Positions 51,370-63,870 of a stretch of DNA of 64,000 nucleotides are shown one piece after another. The first letter of the stretch is position 1. Each line of letters opens with the position of its first letter. Position numbers and translations under genes: made by a program. Source of the stretch: Epiperipatus broadwayi (taxonomy: Eukaryota > Onychophora > Udeonychophora > Euonychophora > Peripatidae); contig JAQFVV010006335.1 of assembly GCA_028023455.1 (NCBI GenBank), positions 2,030,412 to 2,094,411 of the forward strand, written 5' to 3'. The notes below the pieces were generated by a model that saw only the letters and a list, made by a program, of their open reading frames with translations, was not told where the DNA came from and did not search any database.

Positions 51370-52392
51370 AAATGTTCTGATGTGGATACTGGTGTTGTTA
51401 ATCCAGCTTAATCAAGCTCCACGTGTTGTCAAATAAAAATCTGGATGAGATTATTCTGTCCTTATGGTGAAATTCCTTTAGCTTGGAAATGAATGTGACT
51501 TCAGGCTTGGGATGAGGAAAGGTAAACTTGTTGTGACATCTGGCCATCCAGATAGCATAAGTGAGAAAGGTTGAGAGTCTTGTGGTGACATAATCCCTGG
51601 ACAGAAAGCATCATTTAATATTTAAGATTTTGTTCAGGGAAATGTGGCAGTGGTAAGTAATGAAAGTTCTGATTTTGTTATATGCTGGGCAATCATTTAT
51701 TACGTAATCAAAGGTTTCACAGGTTCTATGGCAGTTGTGACATGTAGGATCTATATTCTTTAGGAATCTCCTGTAGTGCAGGAACCAGTTTGTCTGGAGT
51801 GAATTCAGGTTGATTTTCACTAGAAAGTCCAGGAACCTTGGTTCCAGCTTGAGATGCTTGAAAAACCTGGTGACCCCCTTATTGTTACCACCGAGGTAAG
51901 GAAGGGTAGAGTTTTGTGTGGGAAATAGCAGGCTATTGTCTGAATACTAGGGTAGAGTGGCCATTGTGAGTGAAAAGATAGTCAAGTATCTGATTAGCCA
52001 GTTCTTTGAAGGTGGAGGTCTGTCTGATGGAATGACTGGTTGTTCCGCTATAATCTGGGGAAATTTCTTTTGTAGGATGTGGATCAGAGTGTGGAACTTT
52101 TGGTAATATATAGAAAACGTTGCGTGCAACGACATACCATTATTTTTACTATGTCACTGCATGTGTTCAATTCCTATGGCCACTGTTTTACCATTCCACA
52201 AAAGCCATGCACATATTCATTTGATTTTTGTATTTAAAGTATTTGTCATGTTAATTATGGGTAGATAGTAGCTAATCTTTGCCATTACCTTGATATTGAG
52301 AAGAGAGATTTTCTCTTGCAGTGATAAATAAACCTTGGCAAGGTTTTTAACTGTGTTGGTGGTGGCTTCAATGATCTATTGGCTTGCATTTA
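51370..52392 (-). pseudogene. LINE RT thumb to CCHC C-terminus, well preserved
   Basis: On the minus strand it starts near 52392 with NTVKNLAKVYLSLQEKISLL and NIKVMAKISYYLPI (RT thumb). After a damaged stretch it runs almost open from 52135: WLIRYLTIFSLTMATLP, a stop, then YSDNSLLFPTQNSTLPYLGG, FFKHLKLEPRFLDFLVKINL, TNWFLHYRRFLKN, a finger C-x2-C-x8-Y-x4-C (CHNCHRTCETFDYVINDC), a stop at 51611 and CFLSRDYVTTRLSTFLTYAI to about 51390. The finger's His is Tyr (TAC for CAC), a single C-to-T change. The family differs from the 21-kb LINE, and I do not assign a clade. A GC content well above the neighbourhood marks it as a recent arrival. Confidence 0.65.
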
Positions 52393-52927
52393 TACATTTT
52401 TATAGCATTATATTCATTATATTCTTTTGAAAAAGGGAATTTGCATGTATGCCTTATTACACATTCTTTACTTTTAAAATAATTTAATTTGAAACAAATA
52501 TTCTTCATTTACATTTCCGATTCTAACTAACTTTTATAGTTTTTTATTTTGTTTGAAATGAGTAATCATTTGTTTCATTATTAATAACTAAAATTTTGCT
52601 TATTTTTTAGCCATTCTTCACTGCATTCATCAAACAAAAATACTATTAATATTACTAATGGAATAAATTTAATGGCTTTCAGTAATTAATAAATTGCTAA
52701 AGTATGAGGTTAAATTTTTCATTTATGCATGAAATCTTTAGTTATAATTATTATTATTATTATTATTCACTATCAACATATATCAATGTCCATGCATTAG
52801 TAAAAAGTGTTGAAAGGAGTTTAATATAATTCAAGTGTTATTTGATTCATCATGCCTTATGTATTTATTGCGTTTATTATTAATTAAAATTCCAATAGAA
52901 ACAATGTATTAGAATTTATATATATAT

Positions 52928-53001
52928 ATTACAAATCGATGTCTGTAAATCTTCATAATAATATATTACAAATCGATGTCTGTAAATCTTCAAAATAATG
53001 T
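52928..53001. repeat. 37-bp tandem duplication
   Basis: attacaaatcgatgtctgta and following bases occur at 52928 and again at 52965 with one difference, immediately left of the hairpin element at 53001. Confidence 0.85.
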
Positions 53002-53258
53002 AAATTTATAAATAAATATTAGAAAATACAGTATTTAAAATGTTTATAAAAATATATCTATAACTGTCATCTAGAAGCATCTTCACGGAATTATGGGAAA
53101 GTTGACATCATGGAATTATGAAAAAGCTGACATTTTAAAAGTACTAGTTGACAAAAACTACAAAGGTAGCTGAAGGTGCTTCTAGGTGACGGTTATAGAT
53201 ATATTTTTATAAACTTTTAAATACTATATTTTCTAATATTTATTTATATATATTTATA
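53001..53258. mobile_element. Hairpin MITE-like element
   Basis: The left arm (53001-53086, taaatttataaataaatatt... to ctagaagcatcttcac) and right arm (about 53172-53258, gaaggtgcttctaggtgacg... ) are reverse complements with few mismatches. The core contains a 24-bp direct repeat (ggaattatgggaaagttgac / ggaattatgaaaaagctgac). No ORF. The right end is itself duplicated in tandem: tactatattttctaatattt and following bases at about 53223 and 53273. Confidence 0.7.
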
Positions 53259-53690
53259 ATCTTCTTTTAAATACTATATTTTCTAATATTTATTTATATA
53301 TATTTATAATCTTCTTTTCCTTATAAGTATTATTTCTTTAAGATATAAATGACTTTCAGTATATTTGAAAATAGTTCCCCATATCTTAAATATTATTCAG
53401 TATATTCTGTCATCTATATTTTCTATTATTATATTTTTTAGTTTGATTGAAATTCCGAGAGAAAGAGGGAGATTGATAGAGAAAAAGAGAGAGCCAAAAT
53501 ATTACACTCATTTTTTTATATTGACAGTTGATAGACATTTATTTATTTTTAATTATTATTAAAATGATAACATCTTAAAATTAAATTTGACTAGTTATTT
53601 TGTTAGAGATATAAAAAAACTAACTATAGAAAGTAGGATATATTTTAAAAAGCATTTTGCAAATATTATAATTAATATTCAAATATAAGT
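53259..53690. other. AT-rich sequence with tandem remnant
   Basis: Includes the second copy (to about 53318) of the about 50-bp right-end unit of the hairpin element. Otherwise nothing recognised. Confidence 0.5.
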
Positions 53691-53699
53691 ATAATGTCT

Positions 53700-54010
53700 A
53701 TACTAAAGTTAATGTAATTAGAGGGGAATTTAACTCACACTTTCAAGATTCCTATCGCAATGTATTCCATCTTTTACACCTCATACATGTGAAAAATATA
53801 AACGGTGAAGCTCAGACTTTCAAGGTTCTACCCCCCTCCATCTTATGCAAGTTATACACATGCCCACATATACATAAAAAGATAAATGATCCTCATCATC
53901 TCTATCATTTATCTCTTTCACTTGTATGTGATCATGTGTATAAGTTTTATAAGATAGCTGCATAGCTGAAGGAATCTTGAATGTCTGAGTTCAAGTTCCT
54001 TCTAAATATT
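53700..54010. mobile_element. Diverged foldback SINE of the 35.5-kb family
   Basis: The left end (gaggggaatttaactcacactttcaagattcct) is inverted at the right end (aggaatcttgaatgtctgagttcaagttcctt, 53970-54003). The middle carries cacatatacataaaaagataaatgat, as in the copies at 35.5, 46 and 47.2 kb. The right-arm gagttcaagttcc resembles a degenerate B box. This is the most diverged of the palindromic copies. Confidence 0.55.
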
Positions 54011-57000
54011 ATAATTAAAAATTAGTAGTCAAATTTGGTAATATGTGAAAATTAAATCTTTACAGGCATATCTACTTTTGATAAAATGTAGCTCAATAAG
54101 ATTAGCATGTTGTTGATACATTACCATATTAAGAGTAGTTTGATATTTGCATATTGCAAATAGTGTGGATGTAATATATCTCATAGCAACATGTTTTTGT
54201 AATATGAATGTTTATATATTTGAAATATAGGTGCTTAATTTATTATTTCTGGTAATATTTATTCATCAATAGTATATTGTTATGGTTATATATTATTATA
54301 TGGTAGATTAGAGTTAATTATTGTCACTCACTGTTAGTATTTTGAGTGTAACTCATAATTTTTAGCAGCATTTGAAATAGTGTATACTTTCTGCGATTTC
54401 TTGATTTGTAAAGCATTTCATATTATAACTACTTAGAATAAGCTGTTATAGAAATAAATCTCCATAGATTCTTATAAAGAAATAATATATGACAGATTAT
54501 TATTAGGCTAAACAATTGTTGGATAGTCAGTGACTGCACATTTTTGATCTTTGTTTAGTGTCTAACTTACAACAACCAAGCCCCAGCTATGGAAAAAAAT
54601 CCTGAATCAGTTTAATATCTGAAAAAAAATCTTCAATTTTCATCCAGCTTAGATTTACGTATATGAGCACTTAAAGATTATATTCTGCACTAATATTAAT
54701 ATATGATATTAAAGAGAAAACCAAAACATCATGCACCAATGTGCACTGTGTCTTTTTTATCATTGATGATAATATCCACTTCTTTATTTTATAATCACCA
54801 TAGCAGTACTTTTCTGATCGGCATATATTAATACAGATATATAGTTTTCTATTTTTTAAAAATAACTAAATTGTCTATGAATTTGCTATTTAAAAGCATT
54901 TAAGGCTTGCTTATAAGTTTTCAGTTCTAAAATTTGCAATTTTTATTTGAATTCAAACTCTAGGTCATGGATATATTAAGTAGAATGTTGTGAGTTATTT
55001 TATTTTTTTACACACATGCGTATATATGACATATGCATACACACAAAAAGTAAACTTTATAACAGACTATTTATCTTTTTATTCATATCAGAAAGGTATG
55101 TGGAAAACTGAGTGTCCAGTCAATAATATATATATATATATATTAGTGCTAAACAGTAGAAAAAATTTCAATATCTAGAAACAAGTTGGATGCATTAAAA
55201 AAAAAAAAAGTCAATAATATTGAAATAAAAAATCTCTAGACGAAAAATGGTTTTGGTTAGAATTTTAAGCAAAAGACCATCTTTCCGTTACGCAGTTTAA
55301 CTTGATATATTATCAAGTTGACATCACAAACAACAAATTTTGTTAGTCAGTCTATTATCCAAATTATCATTATTTTTTATTCTTATTGTTTGGTTTTTAT
55401 TTTCCAAAAACCTGTTAAGATTTTTTTTTATTAATTGTAAAAAAAATTTGAATGAAAAATAGATAGATAATTAAATCTTTAACAATTATTTTTAAAATGC
55501 TTTATTTTTTTTTAATAAAATCATATTGAAAATTAATTTATATTATTATATTTATTAAAAGAAATTTTTCATTTTTTTTGTATCCACTTGTATAAAATTT
55601 ACAATCAAGTAACGACTGATGTATTTTATTATTCCAACCTCAAAAAGTTATTTGTTTCGATATAAATCAAATGCATTCACGGTGCAAATTATTTCTTTAG
55701 AATTGGTTTCTTTCTTTAATGTCAGAACTGTAATTAAATTTTATTTTTGAGAGATATTCATTGCTTTTATGTATTAAAATTCTTAGGAGGTTATATTGTT
55801 TATACATTCTTGATATAATTAATATTTTTAAAATAAATCCATTAAATTTTATATTCATTATTTACTGGTGAAATTAATTATCTAGGAATAATAATAAAAA
55901 AATATCATTTTTTTTTCATTGCATAAGTTTATTGCTTTAAAGATGTCATTTAAATTATATAACTGAGTGAATATACATACACTATTTTCAACCCTTATCA
56001 ATCCACTACAATATAAAAGGCTTTTCTAGTTCAAAGAAACTCCAATCTCGCCCTCTCTTCTCCACCTTGCCCCTATACACTTCCTTATTTATATATTGAA
56101 ATAATATATGCACAGATAGTATTTTTCATGTAAAAATTGGTATGTATATCTAAACACTGATAAAAACTATTAATAAAACTATTCATGAAAAGTGTATATG
56201 GACTTTAATTCAGTTAAACCATTAGCCACTTACAATTTTATCTTGATGATAAAAGATATTCAGTTATATGAGATAAAAAAAAAATGGAAAGTAATAGTAA
56301 AATAATTTTATCAATCCCACATCTATATTCCTTAATGTACAGTATTAAAATTTTAATTATATTATCAAAATGTGTGAGAGTAAATAAAATTATCTAAATC
56401 ATAACTTTAAAAGCAAAACTAAGTGATAATTTATTTTCATTAAATAATTATCTTGTTTGGTTGAAGTTTAAAAATATATTTAAAGGTTGTGTTTAATTGA
56501 CTGGATATGGTTTTTGATTATTTATTGAGTCTTTTTATTTGAGAGTTTATTTAAGAACCTTTATCATTCAAAGTCATCGCAGTTAAATTGTGACTTTTAT
56601 TATGAAAGTCTTAGCTATTTTAATGTCAAACTGCTTCTCATATTTGGTGAAGCATGAAGTTATTCATGACAGCATTTTCAATTATCTTTATGCTGATGTT
56701 TATTTTGTAATTTTACATTAACAGGTACCTATACATTAATAATAATAGATCTATATTTTACTTATTTTCTCTTGTTCCTAGTTATTAGGAGTTATTATTA
56801 AATAAATAAAATTTATAAAAATTTCAAATTGCAAAATTCAATTTATATAAAATACCACAATTTATTCACATTATTTATACAACAGAAGGTATTTTTAAGA
56901 TAATTTATTATTTTAATATTGTATTTAAAGCATTTTAAAGATGAATTTATTTAATAAAACAAAAATATATTTAGTTATACAAATATATAATATCTAAAGA

Positions 57001-57890
57001 AGATTTGAACATTTTAGAAAATGTTGTATTTAAAATTACTTTGCCATAAACTTTATTCAATTGAAAACTACACATATTAAAAATTAATTTAAAAAAACAA
57101 TTATATTAATCTTTTATTGAGATTTTATTTTTTTAACTGATCTAAAAATGATATAATTTTCAGTTTAATAAATGATTAAAAATTTGCATTAATGTAAAAC
57201 TTTAAAAGTATTTTTCTTTTTACTATTATTTAACATTTTTTATTATTCTGTGATTATTAATTATTTAAAACTTTTGATATTTAATTGAGCCAATTTAGTT
57301 TATCATAACATCATTTGTTCTATTTAATATATAAGATATTTCTTTACCATAGTTAGTGTAAGATCATTTTTATAGATTTTAACTATTAACAAAATGATCT
57401 TAAGAAGTCTTAAAAGATTCCAACCAGAAGATACATTCACTATTGGCTTTTATTAAATTCTTCAATTTTTTTACTGTATCTGTACATGTGATAACCATTG
57501 AAAATATGGATCATGGTTTGTATTTATCCACATTTATGAAAAGTAGTTAGTAACTATTAAAGTGCTATTATTAATCATATAAATTCAAGACCATGTATTA
57601 TCCAAATCTTTTAATGAGTTTCCAATAACAAACAGAAGAATTAAACTCTGGTTGCTGTATTGTTGGATCTAATAAAAAATATTTGAAATCTTTCAACAAT
57701 TATATTTTCTATGTCACAACATTTTAATTGTTGGAAAAGATTATTGGTAGTAAATCATCTGAAATGGTATCATGATTTGAAAAATATAGTAAAGAAAAGT
57801 AATGGAAACATGTTTGAATGTTTATAAAAACAATAAATATAAAGGTAATAAACTATTATATACAGTATTTCAATCCACAGAAATATTTTT
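54011..57890. other. AT-rich sequence, nothing recognised
   Basis: Short (AT)n at 55126-55144 and many A/T runs. I searched for exons entering in phase 1 and found none with both good sites and an open frame. Confidence 0.5.
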
Positions 57891-57897
57891 GGTTAAT

Positions 57898-58218
57898 TCC
57901 TTAACTTGCCTCAACTGCCATTAAATTCAAATAACAAAACAGAAGCAAATGTCATCAATTCAAATCTCATGAATGCTGAATTTTAATGTTAGCAGCTTGT
58001 CTATTAATTAAATTCATTTTTACTTCTGATTAGGAATGAAATTAATTTAATTAATAGATAAACTGCTAATATTAAAGTTTGGGATTTAAATGAATTTAAT
58101 TAACAGACAAGTTACTAACATTTAAATTTGGGATTCTTGGGATTTGAGTTGATGATTTTTGCTTTCATTTTGTTATTTGAATTTAATAGAGGTTGAGGTA
58201 GGTTAGGAATTAACTGAA
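57898..58218. mobile_element. Foldback element with an internal third repeat
   Basis: The left arm (about 57898-58022: taacttgcctcaactgccat... to taattaaattcatttt) and right arm (about 58090-58218: ...aatgaatttaattaacagac to ggttgaggtaggttaggaat) are reverse complements. The core (58037-58095, gaaattaatttaattaatag ... gggatttaaatg) is a third partial copy of the right arm's inner end. Non-coding. Confidence 0.65.
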
Positions 58219-58249
58219 AGTACTATTGTGAATTGAAAGACTATATATA

Positions 58250-58701
58250 ATAGGTTATTACTGTCATATTTTAATAAATGCATTTTGTCAGTTCTTACTT
58301 ATGGATCTGAGACTTGGACAGTTAATAGAAGAGAAATACAGAGACTTCAGACTACTCAAAGAAGTATGGAGAGATGTATGTTGGGAATAACAAGAAGAGA
58401 TTGAAAATGCAATGCATGGCTAAGAGAATAAACAGGTGTTACTGACCTCATTGAAAAAAATAAAAGACTGAAGTGGAGTTGGGCTGGACATATTGCTAGA
58501 AGAGATGATAATAGATGGACAATTGAAATTTTAAACTGGATTCCAAGAAATTGTAAAAGACACAGAAAGAGACCACATGTAAGATGGATGGATGAAATAA
58601 GAAAGTGTGCAGGGGTGATGTGGAGAAGAGAAGCTAAAGATAGGAAAAGATGGATTGCACTTGGAGAGACCTTCATCCTACAGTGGATTGATAATGGTTG
58701 A

Positions 58702-58705
<4 letters not shown>
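58250..58705 (+). pseudogene. RTE-type LINE 3' end, copy 2
   Basis: Reads VLTYGSETWTVNRREIQRLQ, TTQRSMERCMLGITRRD, stop, then TGVTDLIEK, KRLKWSWAGHIARRDDNRWT, PHVRWMDEIRKCAGVMWRRE, RKRWIALGETFILQWIDNG and a stop. This is the hallmark C-terminus of RTE/BovB-clade LINEs. It is 5'-truncated near 58250, with a stop after TRRD, another after LRE, and a +1 shift in the poly-A run near 58455. It ends in ttgatgatatatat, where the usual short TGA tail merges into (AT)n (58705-58733). Confidence 0.85.
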
Positions 58706-58733
<28 letters not shown>

Positions 58734-58735
<2 letters not shown>

Positions 58736-61700
58736 TTATAACCCGTCAACACTTTAATAATTCTAATATTAATACCAATCATCAATCTGCTAATTATTAT
58801 TTACACTGTTATAAAGTTTTAAACTTCAAAATTTAAGCATATTCTCTGTTGACGTCTCTTTTAAATATGCAACTTTTAAACCTTTTTTTTAATATTTTAA
58901 CTATTAAAAGAAAATAATAATAAAAGTAAAAGAGAATAATATATTAATCTATTATTCTGAATGCCAATTTTTTTGTGACTTGATAAATTATAATATTAAA
59001 TTTGATAATATAATCAATTTTAGATATGTATTAATTAATGAAGTTGAAGAGAAATTTTGCATTATTTACTGAGCTTTAATGTATTAAACGTATTAAAACA
59101 TATTAAGACTTAAACATATTAAAACTGTATAATGCATTTTGCATTTAAGAACATATTCAAAATAATTTATGTAAAACTCACTAGAATTAGTTTTTAGAGC
59201 TCATTCAGACATGAAATTTTAATGCTACTCTGTTTCAATATTTTTAAATGGTCACATTTACATTTCATATTTTTATTTATTTAAATTTTATTAATAATGT
59301 TTATATATGCATATGTATATACATTAAAAATGTCCTGTGTGATTTACTTTAATGGTAGCATGGCAAAATTTAGAGCTCAAGGTTAACTCTATCCCTTCCA
59401 CTGTATAAACTCCATATAAACTTCTGAGCAAATATCCATTCTCTTATTTATAACAACAAAAGTCAGTAATTGGCACAAGTTAATGGAATGACATTATATG
59501 CACTTTAGGAAGTAATTAACTCATTACCTTCATTATATTCTACATAATACATGTTAATTTTACTAGATGACCTCTGATAAAGTATAATTATCAAATAACA
59601 TTTATAAAATAATGTTTAATTTGTGATGACAAATATTCACATTAGAAGCACATTTTCTTATTTATTTTACTCTGCAACTATCTTTTGTAAGCTTGAACAA
59701 TCAATGGCTACTAAATGGTAATTCCTCATACAAATTCATTTAAAAAATATCATTATTTATGAAAGAGAAACAGTGGGGTTGCATTTACAAAATGCTAGAC
59801 ATAGATATAAAATTGTTAAACAACACATTAACTATATCTTACATTTTATATATTGGACTATTTCCATCATCTAATATAAGTATTGACTAAAATACCATCA
59901 TCATGGACATTCTGGATGAGTACAATTGGTATCTCTGAAATGGAATAACAAGGGACAGTTCCTGTTTTTAATTAAAGCAGATTGTGAAAGTAAATTAGAC
60001 AAAAGAATATGTGATTGTTTGTTCAATGATCAGTATTTATAAAGTCTAGGAATGAAGACATTAAATAAATACACAGATAACTGGATCACAAATAAAATAA
60101 ATTAATGAACTGATGAAATGAGATATCAAGAGTGTCAGTGAAGCTATTACTTTATTGTTTAGGGCCATTTCAAATGTATTTACAAACACTATTTAAAAGA
60201 ATGAGAGATCGTAAATAAATAATTAAATAATTTACTGTTCAGAAAATTCTATGAAGTTTACAAACCAGAAGTAATTAAGCTGAACAAAGATCCACATAGT
60301 TTTTAGATGTAGAATTTATCACTCTGTCATAACCCTAACATTCAGAAGATAGAAATTAAAATTAACCAATGTTCTTAATGACTTACTTATCTGTTTCCAT
60401 GCCAAGTTTTTTTAATAGGCACTTCAAAAGTTACTTGATTCTGAACATTTTGTCTGAAAATGGATATGTTTTACAAATGAATTAAACATACTAACAATAA
60501 TACAGATATACCTCAATGTAATTTTTTAAAATATAAATAAGTGAAAGCTATCAATCATAAAAATATGAAATGTTATTTTTAAGATCGGTAACCTGTATTA
60601 TCAACAACTTATATGTTTCACATCCACTCATAAATATTTTTTTTAAATATATTATTTTATTTTAACCCACATTTTGATTTTAATATATGTAAATTTCACA
60701 AGTATAAAATGACATGAATACTCACTTTTAGATCATTTATATTTTATATCAATCATTTTTTTTTAATTTTTGATATCTTTTAAGTATTAATTCTTCAATA
60801 TTTATGAATGTACATGTCTGTATATTGGGTTACATGTATAAAGCTTACTAATTATCTTTTCGGCTCTATTTTCAAGTCAAGCTTTTTTAAGCAGTTAAAA
60901 AATTTTCTTAATTATTCCAAGAATTGTTTAACAACAATTTTATAAATAAACTATACAGACATCTAATACTGGCTGATAAATAGATATCTAGACGCTTTTT
61001 ACAGAAAATACATAAAATAAGAAATAAAAATTATAAACAGTTAGGAATATTATTTACATATCAAGAATATGCAACGGTTGACAATAATTAAAAAATAATA
61101 ATTGATTTTAATAAAAATAAATGCATCTCTGAGTAGGTTACATCTTATGTTTTGTTGGAAGTAACCAGATTAAATTGGGTTATTTTATTTATATTGAAAA
61201 ATGACTTAATTAACCTGAAAATCATAAAATACTCAGAAAAGTTGACTGTGGAAGAAGAAGACATTGACCAAAGTAGATGAATTACATTTTTATAATAATA
61301 AATGATGCAATTTTAGTAACGTAAAATATTAACCAGACCACTCTAAAGAAGGACAATAAATTTGGCAGGATTCCAAATTAATTTGATGGTATCCAATGTA
61401 TATATTTTTTTGTATTAAAAAACATACATAATTATGTATATCAATATGTATTTGATAATTCATCTGTATTATGATTTGGCCTGACATTAAAGGCTAATTT
61501 TAGGCTGATGTAAACTATATGTTGCTGTTAATATTCAATATTTATTTGCAAATATTTTAAACAGTTGTGTATGCTCTCATGTTTTATTCTGGTGTTTCAG
61601 GTAGCAATATTTCCTAAAAAATAAACCAATTTCTTGTCAGGCCCACATTTTTTGTCAAATAAATTTGAAATCATAAGTAATATAGAAAATTAATTGAGAC

Positions 61701-62080
61701 TTCAATAAACACAACAATCAAATTTCCATTTAAGTATACTGACAATTTCAATATGATATTAAACTTAATACAAACAAATCTAACAATAATTTAACTAAAG
61801 TCTAAATAAACTCATTTTAAATAACTTTGTTTCCAAATAAAAATAATAATTATATTATTAATTAATTAAATCACCAATATATCTCTCTTCAACCTTTAAC
61901 CCTTAAATTGTTATTTTCTTTTAGATTCCATTGCTAATTTATTTGATCAAAATGCTATTTATGGTTTTTAGATATAGCATGTGCCATCTCTTGGTCAATT
62001 TTGGGCACAATTTCTTTATTTTAGGTTTATTTTATAGGAAATTCAAAATTTAAAATTGTAGTTATAAAAATGTCTGCATA
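58734..62080. other. AT-rich sequence, nothing recognised
   Basis: No coding frame, repeat family or structured element was identified in this 3.3-kb stretch. Confidence 0.5.
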
Positions 62081-62109
62081 TAGTGTTATATTTATTTAAA
62101 AAAATAAAA

Positions 62110-63147
62110 AAAACAGTGTTTTCATATAATAAATATGATGTAGCTAGAATTATATGGAAAAAAGTTGCAGTAGCAGGTTTAACATATGGTAATGATGCAT
62201 TATATGTTAGTAAAGAGATATTAAATTATTTACAAAAAGTTCAAAGGGAAGTAGAAAGACATGCATTGGTTGCAGAAGTAGGGACTGCAATGAAGGCAAT
62301 TCAAAGAGAAATGGGATGGTCAAGTTTTCATATGAGACATGCAAAAAGTAAAATGAAAATGTTTGGTAGATTGCAGTTTATGGATAATAAAAGAATAGCC
62401 AAAATAGTATTTAATTGAGTTATGAGTAAAGGGCAGGTAATAAAATGGGTGAGAAAGGTAATGCAGTATGCAAAAGATTTGGATAAAGAATTTATATCAG
62501 TATATTTGTACAAAATATGGGATGATTGTGTTAAGAGGATTGTTGAGTGTTATAGTAGTAAGGAATAGGATATAAGAATAGATTTATTAATAAAGAATAG
62601 GGAGTTAGAGAGATGGAGAAATAGTATGGAGAGTAAAAAGAGTTTAAATATATATAGAAATAAACAGAATATTAGGTTGAGTTAATATATGATAATAGTA
62701 AGGAAAGTAGTTTATTGTTTAAGGATTGAACAGGATCTTTAGCTATAAGAGAACATACATATAAAAGGAAAAATATGGGTGATTTATTTTATAAATTATG
62801 TAACAAAGGAATATAAAATATTAGGCATTTGTTAATTGAATGTAAATGCTTGAAAACAGAAAGGGTACATATAATGAAGTTATGGAAGAATAAATATGAA
62901 AAAAAGTGATTATACAGAAAGTGAATTATTGTTTTATGTTGGGTTGGGGAAAAGATAAGGGGTATTTAGATATAAAAGTTATAGAGTTGACAAAGATTAT
63001 GTTGTGGAAATGGGATGGAGCAGTATATGGGAAAATTTAGAATGGGGACTGAAAAATAAAGTGGCTAACATGTTTATCTGGGCATAATTGCTGAGATATT
63101 CTTGACTTTGGTTAAGGAGAAGCCATAATACATCACATCACATCAAT
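62110..63147 (+). pseudogene. Second copy of the 21-kb LINE, 3' third only
   Basis: Starts abruptly at the thumb (FSYNKYDVARIIWKKVAVAG, 62113 onward), parallel to 22930 in the first copy. It reads YGNDALYVSKEILNYLQKVQ, AIQREMGWSSFHMRHAKSKM to a stop at 62416, then continues in shifted frames through the basic domain and a degenerate CCHC (CNKGI.NIRHLLIEC, about 62800-62845), ending in catcacatcacatcaa (63133-63147). Severely 5'-truncated, as is typical of LINE copies. It carries more stops and indels than the first copy. Confidence 0.8.
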
Positions 63148-63229
63148 TTTCTTTGCTGGCTATTGGTGCTTAGACCAATCTTTTTTCTGTGATTGGATAC
63201 CTGCCAAATGTGGAAATTGTACTGTATGT

Positions 63230-63870
63230 GTTTTTAAATGACAAAGCCAGAAACTAAACCAAAATGTTCTACACATTCATAATTGATTTTGTAGTAAATA
63301 AACTTATTTGTTGTAATTTTTTACATTCTTAAATAAGATTTTACATTATTTTATTAAAATATAATGTTTGATTTGAAAATTTTTAAACGTTACAAGAAAA
63401 ATAAGATTGTGAAATCATCACTATTCTAGACACATAGTGCTACTGATCGTAATTAGGCATTTCTAAATGACAAAGCCAGAACTGAAAATAAAATGTGGTA
63501 CACTTTCATATTTTGAAGTAAATAATTATACTATCATAATTTTTTACATTCATAAATAAGATTTTACATTACTTTATCGAAATATAAAGTTTGATTCAGA
63601 AAATTTTTAATATTACAAGAAAATATGTTGGAGAAATGATCGGTAATCAAACAATTATCGTTACTGACCATAATTAGACATTTCCAAATGATAAATTCAG
63701 AACTGAAATGAAATGTGGTATGTTTTCATATTTTGAAGTAAATAATTATATCTATCATAATTTTTTACATTCATAAATAATATTTTACATTACTTTATCG
63801 AAATATAAAGTTTGATTCGAAAAATTTTAAATATTACAAGAAAAATAAGTTGGGAATGATAACTCTTCAG
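63230..63870. repeat. Three-copy satellite, period about 222-229 bp
   Basis: Units begin at about 63238, 63467 and 63688 (atgacaaagccagaaact / atgacaaagccagaactg / atgataaattcagaactg). Each contains ttttttacattcataaataa, ttttacattactttat.gaaatataaagtttgatt and attacaagaaaa. Units 2 and 3 are closer to each other than to unit 1. Non-coding; a small tandem array that may extend no further, since the pattern stops near 63870. Confidence 0.8.

Noticed and set aside
58356-58736. Minus-strand ORF of 126 codons
   Set aside because: Antisense shadow of the RTE C-terminal coding region.
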